The notes beneath the pieces were generated by a model. The model did no database searches, was not told where the DNA came from, and worked only from the letters and a program-made list of their open reading frames with translations. Shown here in pieces: positions 13,555 to 16,809 of a stretch of 16,809 bases of DNA. Origin of the DNA: Acidobacteriota bacterium (GTDB taxonomy: Bacteria > Acidobacteriota > Blastocatellia > Pyrinomonadales > Pyrinomonadaceae); NCBI GenBank assembly GCA_023415725.1, contig JAEZJR010000139.1:1-16809 (forward strand), given 5' to 3'. A program made the position numbers and the translations under genes. The stretch's first letter is position 1, and every line of letters begins with the position of its first letter.

Positions 13555-14955
13555 ATGAAAATTAAGCTTATCCGTCCGCTGGCGATGCTTTTGGTCGCCG
13601 CCGCTTTTGCGGTCCCGCTGGCTGCCCAACCGGGCAAGAAGACGGGGATCGACGTGCCCGTCACCTATTACAAACTGCCGAACGGCCTGAAGGTCGTGCT
13701 TTCGCCGGAGCGGAGCGCTCCGCTGACGACGGTCGCCGTTTATTACAACATCGGCTTCCGGATCGAGCCGAAGGACCGCACCGGCTTCGCTCACCTTTTC
13801 GAGCACCTGATGTTCCAGGGGTCGAAGAACATGGGCAAGATGGAGTACATCCGCCTGGTGGAGAGCAACGGCGGCGTGCTGAACGGCTCCACGCGGTTCG
13901 ATTTCACCAACTATTTCGCCGTGGTCCCCGCCCACAAGCTCGAAACGCTGCTCTGGGCCGAGGCGGACCGCATGCGCGGGCTCGACATCACGGACGAGAA
14001 CCTGAAGAACCAGCAGGGCGTCGTGGGGAACGAGGTGAAGGTGAACGTGCTGAACCAGCCTTACGGCACCTTCCCGTGGATCGACCTGCCGATGGCGGCG
14101 TTCACCAACTGGTACAACTCGCACAACTTCTACGGCGATCTGAAGGACATCGAGGCCGCGACGCTGGGAGATGCAAAGGCATTCTTCGACAAATACTACT
14201 CACCAAAGAATGCCGTGCTGGTCGTGACCGGCGATTTCGACGAGGCACAGGCGAAAACATGGGTCGACAAGTACTTCGCGAAGATCCCGGCCCAGAACGC
14301 CGATGCGATCCCCGACCTGACCGAGCCGAAACAGACCGAAGAGAAGACCGTCACCCGCACCGACAAACTCGCCAAGAAGCCCGCGGTCGGTTTCGGCTAC
14401 CAGATGCCGAGGCGCGGCACGCCCGAGTATTACGCGATGGGCTTGATCGACCAGATCGCCGTGCAGGGCGAGGACAGCCTGATGTATCAGGAACTCGTGA
14501 AGAAGAAATCCTACGCGAGCGGGATCAACGGGGGCATCAACGCCTATCTCGGGAACATGTTCAACTACAACGGCCCGATGCTGTTCACCGTGGACCTGAT
14601 CCACGACGAGAAGTTCACGCCGCAGGAGATCCTAGCCTCGGCCGATACGGTCATCGATCAGCTTCAGTCGAAGCCGGTCGATCAGGCGACGATCGACAGG
14701 GCGATCGTAAAGCTCCGTTCCGGGCTTTACGACACGATGCAGCAGTTCGGCGGCGTGGGCCGCGCGGACCTGCTCGCGTGCTTCGCGCTGTTCGACGACC
14801 GCCCGCAGGCGATCAACGAGATCGAGGCGAACTTCCGCAAGGTGACGCCCGCCCTTATCCAGAAAACGGCCCAGGAGTACCTCCGCAAGACGAACCGCAC
14901 GGTCGTGATCGTCAACGTGGATAAAAACACCGCCGCGGGAGGTGTACAGCAGTGA
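13555..14955 (+). CDS. Exported M16 zinc metallopeptidase, catalytic subunit
   Basis: 466 aa with a signal peptide (LAMLLVAAAFAVPLAAQ|PGK). The inverted zinc motif HLFEH is at residues 80-84 (zinc ligands His80 and His84, catalytic Glu83), and the third ligand Glu160 lies in VGNEVKVNV, 76 residues on, as expected for M16. The rest covers the two halves of the M16 fold, including PKNAVLVVTGDFDEAQ and a C-terminal half around AVQGEDSLMYQELVKK. M16 enzymes degrade unfolded or short peptides and work as two-subunit chambers. The 3' neighbour supplies the second subunit through a 4-nt overlap. AGGA lies 4 nt before the ATG within a potential hairpin. Location is periplasm or outer membrane-facing. 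Confidence 0.96.
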   Translation: MKIKLIRPLAMLLVAAAFAVPLAAQPGKKTGIDVPVTYYKLPNGLKVVLSPERSAPLTTVAVYYNIGFRIEPKDRTGFAHLFEHLMFQGSKNMGKMEYIRLVESNGGVLNGSTRFDFTNYFAVVPAHKLETLLWAEADRMRGLDITDENLKNQQGVVGNEVKVNVLNQPYGTFPWIDLPMAAFTNWYNSHNFYGDLKDIEAATLGDAKAFFDKYYSPKNAVLVVTGDFDEAQAKTWVDKYFAKIPAQNADAIPDLTEPKQTEEKTVTRTDKLAKKPAVGFGYQMPRRGTPEYYAMGLIDQIAVQGEDSLMYQELVKKKSYASGINGGINAYLGNMFNYNGPMLFTVDLIHDEKFTPQEILASADTVIDQLQSKPVDQATIDRAIVKLRSGLYDTMQQFGGVGRADLLACFALFDDRPQAINEIEANFRKVTPALIQKTAQEYLRKTNRTVVIVNVDKNTAAGGVQQ

Positions 14956-16430
14956 AAAATGTAAAACGGAAAATGGAAAATCGAAAGAAAGTAGAAAGTA
15001 GAAAGGCAAAAGGAAAAAAGTCGCGATCGTTAGATGGGGGGCCTGGAATTTTCGGGCGAGCAAGTTTTGCCTTTTTCCTTTTAGCTTTTGTCTTAGTTTC
15101 GATCCACGCACAGCAGCCCAAGGAAACGCCGCCTGCGGGCGGGCAGCCGAAGCCGTTCGTCTTTCCGGCGACCGATGACTTCACGCTCCCGAACGGGATG
15201 AAGGTGACGCTGGTGCAGTACGGATCGGTACCGAAGGTCGCGTTCCAGGCCGTGGTCTACTCCGGAACGAAGGACGATGCCGCGGGCAAGAAGGCCGTTT
15301 CGGAAACGACCGGTTTGATGCTGAAGGAAGGGACGAAGACCCGCACCGCCGAGCAGATCGCGCTTGATGCCGCGAAGATGGGCGGCAGTTTGAACGTCGG
15401 GGTCGGAACGGACAGCACGAACATCAGCGGGGAAGTGCTGAGCGAATTCGACGTGAAGTTCCTAGAGCTTCTCGCCGACGTTATGCTGAACCCGAACTTC
15501 CAGCAGGCTGATCTTGATCGCCTGAAGGCGAGCAAGCTTCGCCAGTTGGCCGTCGCCCGCACACAGGCGGGGAACCAGGCGTGGGAGAAATTCCGGTCGA
15601 TCGTTTTCTCCGGCCACCCCTACGCCCAGCTCAACCCGACGGACGAGGAAGTTACATCCTACACCCTCGACGATATCCGTAACTTCTACGCGAAGAATTA
15701 CGGTGCGGCAAGGACTCATTTGTACGTCGTCGGGCAGTTCGACACGGCGGCCCTGAAGGCGGCGATCAACAAGGCGTTCGCGTCTTACCCGAAGGGCACG
15801 CCCTCATCGCGGAACATCCCGAAGATCAACGCCAAACGTTCATTGACGAGCATCGACCGTCCGGGAGCGCCGCAATCGACGATCTATCTCGGGATGCCGG
15901 CACCGGCGCAGACGGATCCGGACTTCGTGAAGTTCGTCGTGATGGATTCGATCCTCGGCGGCTCGTTCGGTTCACGGATCACGTCGAACATCCGCGAGAA
16001 CAAGGGTTACACCTACTCGCCCGGCAGCTTCGTCTGGAACCGATTCAAGACCGGCTACTGGATAGAGAGCGCTGACGTGACCACAGAACACACCGGCAAC
16101 TCCATCAAGGAGATCCTCTACGAGATCAACCGCCTACGCGCCGAACCGGTTTCGGCGGCGGAACTGCAGGGGATCAAGAACTACATGGCCGGGCTCTACG
16201 TGCTGCAAAACTCGACCCGCTTCGGCGTGATCGGGCAGCTCGAATCGATGCACTATAACGAACTCGATAAGAGCTCGATCGACAACTACGTCAAGAACGT
16301 CCTTGCGGTCACCGCCGATGACGTCAAGGCGATGGCCAACAAATACCTCACCGACGACAAGATGACCATCGTCGTTGTAGGTGACCTCTCAAAGGTCGAC
16401 GCCCAGATCAAGCCGTACGACGTGCAGTAA
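14952..16430 (+). CDS. Exported M16-family non-catalytic partner subunit
   Basis: 492 aa from a GTG at 14952, which overlaps the previous stop by 4 nt (GTGA) and has GGGAGG (14937-14942) 9 nt upstream; an ATG at 14973 is possible but lacks such a site. HXXEH is absent (VSETTGLMLKEG stands at that place). The C-terminal half has the R/Y signature GGSFGSRITSNIRENKGYTY with Arg348 and Tyr353, known from inactive M16 partner subunits that bind substrate. Overlap and order argue for a heterodimer with the upstream subunit. The signal peptide is odd: about 36 residues, very rich in Lys and Arg, precede the hydrophobic core FAFFLLAFVLVSIHAQ, because a purine-rich tract is part of the coding start. 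Confidence 0.94.
   Translation: MKNVKRKMENRKKVESRKAKGKKSRSLDGGPGIFGRASFAFFLLAFVLVSIHAQQPKETPPAGGQPKPFVFPATDDFTLPNGMKVTLVQYGSVPKVAFQAVVYSGTKDDAAGKKAVSETTGLMLKEGTKTRTAEQIALDAAKMGGSLNVGVGTDSTNISGEVLSEFDVKFLELLADVMLNPNFQQADLDRLKASKLRQLAVARTQAGNQAWEKFRSIVFSGHPYAQLNPTDEEVTSYTLDDIRNFYAKNYGAARTHLYVVGQFDTAALKAAINKAFASYPKGTPSSRNIPKINAKRSLTSIDRPGAPQSTIYLGMPAPAQTDPDFVKFVVMDSILGGSFGSRITSNIRENKGYTYSPGSFVWNRFKTGYWIESADVTTEHTGNSIKEILYEINRLRAEPVSAAELQGIKNYMAGLYVLQNSTRFGVIGQLESMHYNELDKSSIDNYVKNVLAVTADDVKAMANKYLTDDKMTIVVVGDLSKVDAQIKPYDVQ
14953..15020 (+). repeat. Purine-rich tract inside the start of the M16 partner gene
   Basis: About 68 bp are almost entirely A and G on the plus strand, with tandem GAAAGTA units near 14987-15000. 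The segment AAAGGCAAAA (15002-15011) has an exact inverted copy TTTTGCCTTT at 15065-15074. The tract encodes the basic extension of the signal peptide and differs sharply from the GC-rich coding style on both sides. Confidence 0.6.
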
Positions 16431-16437
16431 ACAAGTA

Positions 16438-16459
16438 GGACAGACTTTCCAGTCTGTCC
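16438..16459 (-). repeat. 22-bp hairpin element, copy 2 (reverse orientation)
   Basis: This is the exact reverse complement of the element at 12437-12458. Here the plus strand shows arms GGACAGACT and AGTCTGTCC around TTCC. It starts 7 bp after the stop of the M16 partner gene and precedes the true terminator. Confidence 0.9.
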
Positions 16460-16485
16460 ACCTCAGTTTATCGACCCGATAGAAC

Positions 16486-16516
16486 AAAACCCCGGCGCTA
16501 GAGGCCGGGGTTTTTT
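16486..16516. terminator. Strong rho-independent terminator of the M16 operon, probably bidirectional
   Basis: CCCCGGC (16490-16496) pairs with GCCGGGG (16504-16510) around GCTAGAG, extended by AAAA/TTTT, followed by six T. The AAAA before the stem also gives a T-run on the minus strand, so it may stop transcripts from the gene at 16683 as well. Confidence 0.9.
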
Positions 16517-16647
16517 CTTTTTCTCTTCTTCTCTTCTTCCGTGCTGTTCGTGCGTTCCGTGGTTCAGATCTTTTCTTCTTATTCTTCTTATTCCGTGGTT
16601 AAAGTTCATAACCACAGAACAAGAAGAATAAGAAGAATAAGAAGAAA
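16511..16647. repeat. Low-complexity tract with long imperfect inverted repeat
   Basis: A pyrimidine-rich stretch (16511-16540) is followed by CCGTG repeats and then two arms, 16571-16600 and 16610-16639, which pair at 27 of 30 positions around a 9-nt loop. The right arm contains three tandem 9-mers (AAGAAGAAT, AAGAAGAAT, AAGAAGAAA, 16621-16647). TTCCGTGGTT appears at 16555 and 16591, with the related AACCACAGAA on the other arm. This resembles the CACAGA/CCGTGGTT class of dispersed intergenic repeats common in environmental genomes. Confidence 0.8.
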
Positions 16648-16682
16648 AAGAGGAACGCGGGCGGAACATTATCAAGCTAAGT

Positions 16683-16809
16683 CTAAAGCTTGAACCCACC
16701 GCGTGTGAGCATCGTTTCGAAGCCGGCTTTGTCGACGGCCTTGATGTAGGCGTCGCGGGGTTCGACGAGGCCTTTCTGGACGTGGGCGAAGAGGGCGTCG
16801 TTGAGCATG
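16683..16809 (-). CDS. C-terminal fragment, probably PilT/type IV pilus-type ATPase
   Basis: Only the last 41 codons and the stop are in the window; the gene continues past the right edge on the minus strand. The visible protein begins MLNDALFAHVQKGLV and continues EPRDAYIKAVDKAGFETMLT before ending RGGFKL. The pattern of a conserved Met/Leu-Asn-x-x-Leu helix, a KG(L/V)(V/I) turn and an E/D-A helix matches the C-terminus of PilT/PilU retraction ATPases and related secretion ATPases, where it follows the last motif of the ATPase domain. The fragment is short, so the family is tentative. The Met at 16808 is probably internal. Confidence 0.5.
   Translation of the reverse strand, partial: MLNDALFAHVQKGLVEPRDAYIKAVDKAGFETMLTRGGFKL

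Noticed and set aside
16463..16699. Minus-strand open frame with NHGTHEQHGRREEEKKK-like sequence
   Set aside because: This is the usual spurious translation of dispersed CCGTGGTT/CTTCTT repeats. It covers a terminator and an inverted repeat.

Overview
The window is a chromosomal segment of about 60% GC from a Gram-negative (diderm) bacterium. It has Sec-exported proteins throughout, an RND/TolC envelope pump and M16 peptidases. My best guess is Acidobacteriota, perhaps the Blastocatellia. That rests on the style of the protein families and on the purine-rich, GAGAC and CCGTGGTTC-type intergenic repeats, not on a marker gene, so it is an inference. There is no rRNA, tRNA, transposase or CRISPR array.

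Left part (1-5100): an exported trypsin/HtrA-like serine protease runs off the left edge on the minus strand. Facing away from it are three separately terminated plus-strand genes. Two are paralogous exported proteins of unknown function (1192-2184 and 3505-4437). Between them lies an exported protein with a C-terminal carboxypeptidase-regulatory-like domain. The two paralogues carry a pattern of residues (K, E, WD...N, SDLG..FG) like that of kinase-fold and CotH-like proteins. Converging on the second paralogue across a perfect palindromic terminator is an exported CX5R tyrosine/dual-specificity phosphatase. A periplasmic phosphorylation/dephosphorylation module is the most interesting hypothesis in the window.

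Middle (5100-12430): a single-domain cytoplasmic rhodanese (minus) is divergent from a complete tripartite efflux operon (plus): lipoprotein adaptor, HAE1-type RND pump and TolC-like outer-membrane channel with a proline-rich N-terminal extension. The AT-rich divergent region carries inverted and direct repeats that could be an operator. No regulator gene is in the window.

Right part (12430-16809): a repeat-rich intergenic region is followed by a lower-GC hypothetical gene (minus) that looks acquired. Next is a translationally coupled pair of exported M16 peptidases: a catalytic HXXEH subunit and an inactive R/Y-type partner. A long potential hairpin that would bury the ribosome binding site of the first subunit lies directly before the pair. 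A strong terminator, a long imperfect inverted repeat and the last 41 codons of a probable PilT-type ATPase close the window.

Several intergenic repeats recur. A 22-bp GGACAGACT hairpin follows both the tolC-like gene and the M16 pair, in opposite orientations. Clusters of about 11-bp-spaced GAGAC motifs follow both the rhodanese and the tolC-like gene, in sense orientation each time.
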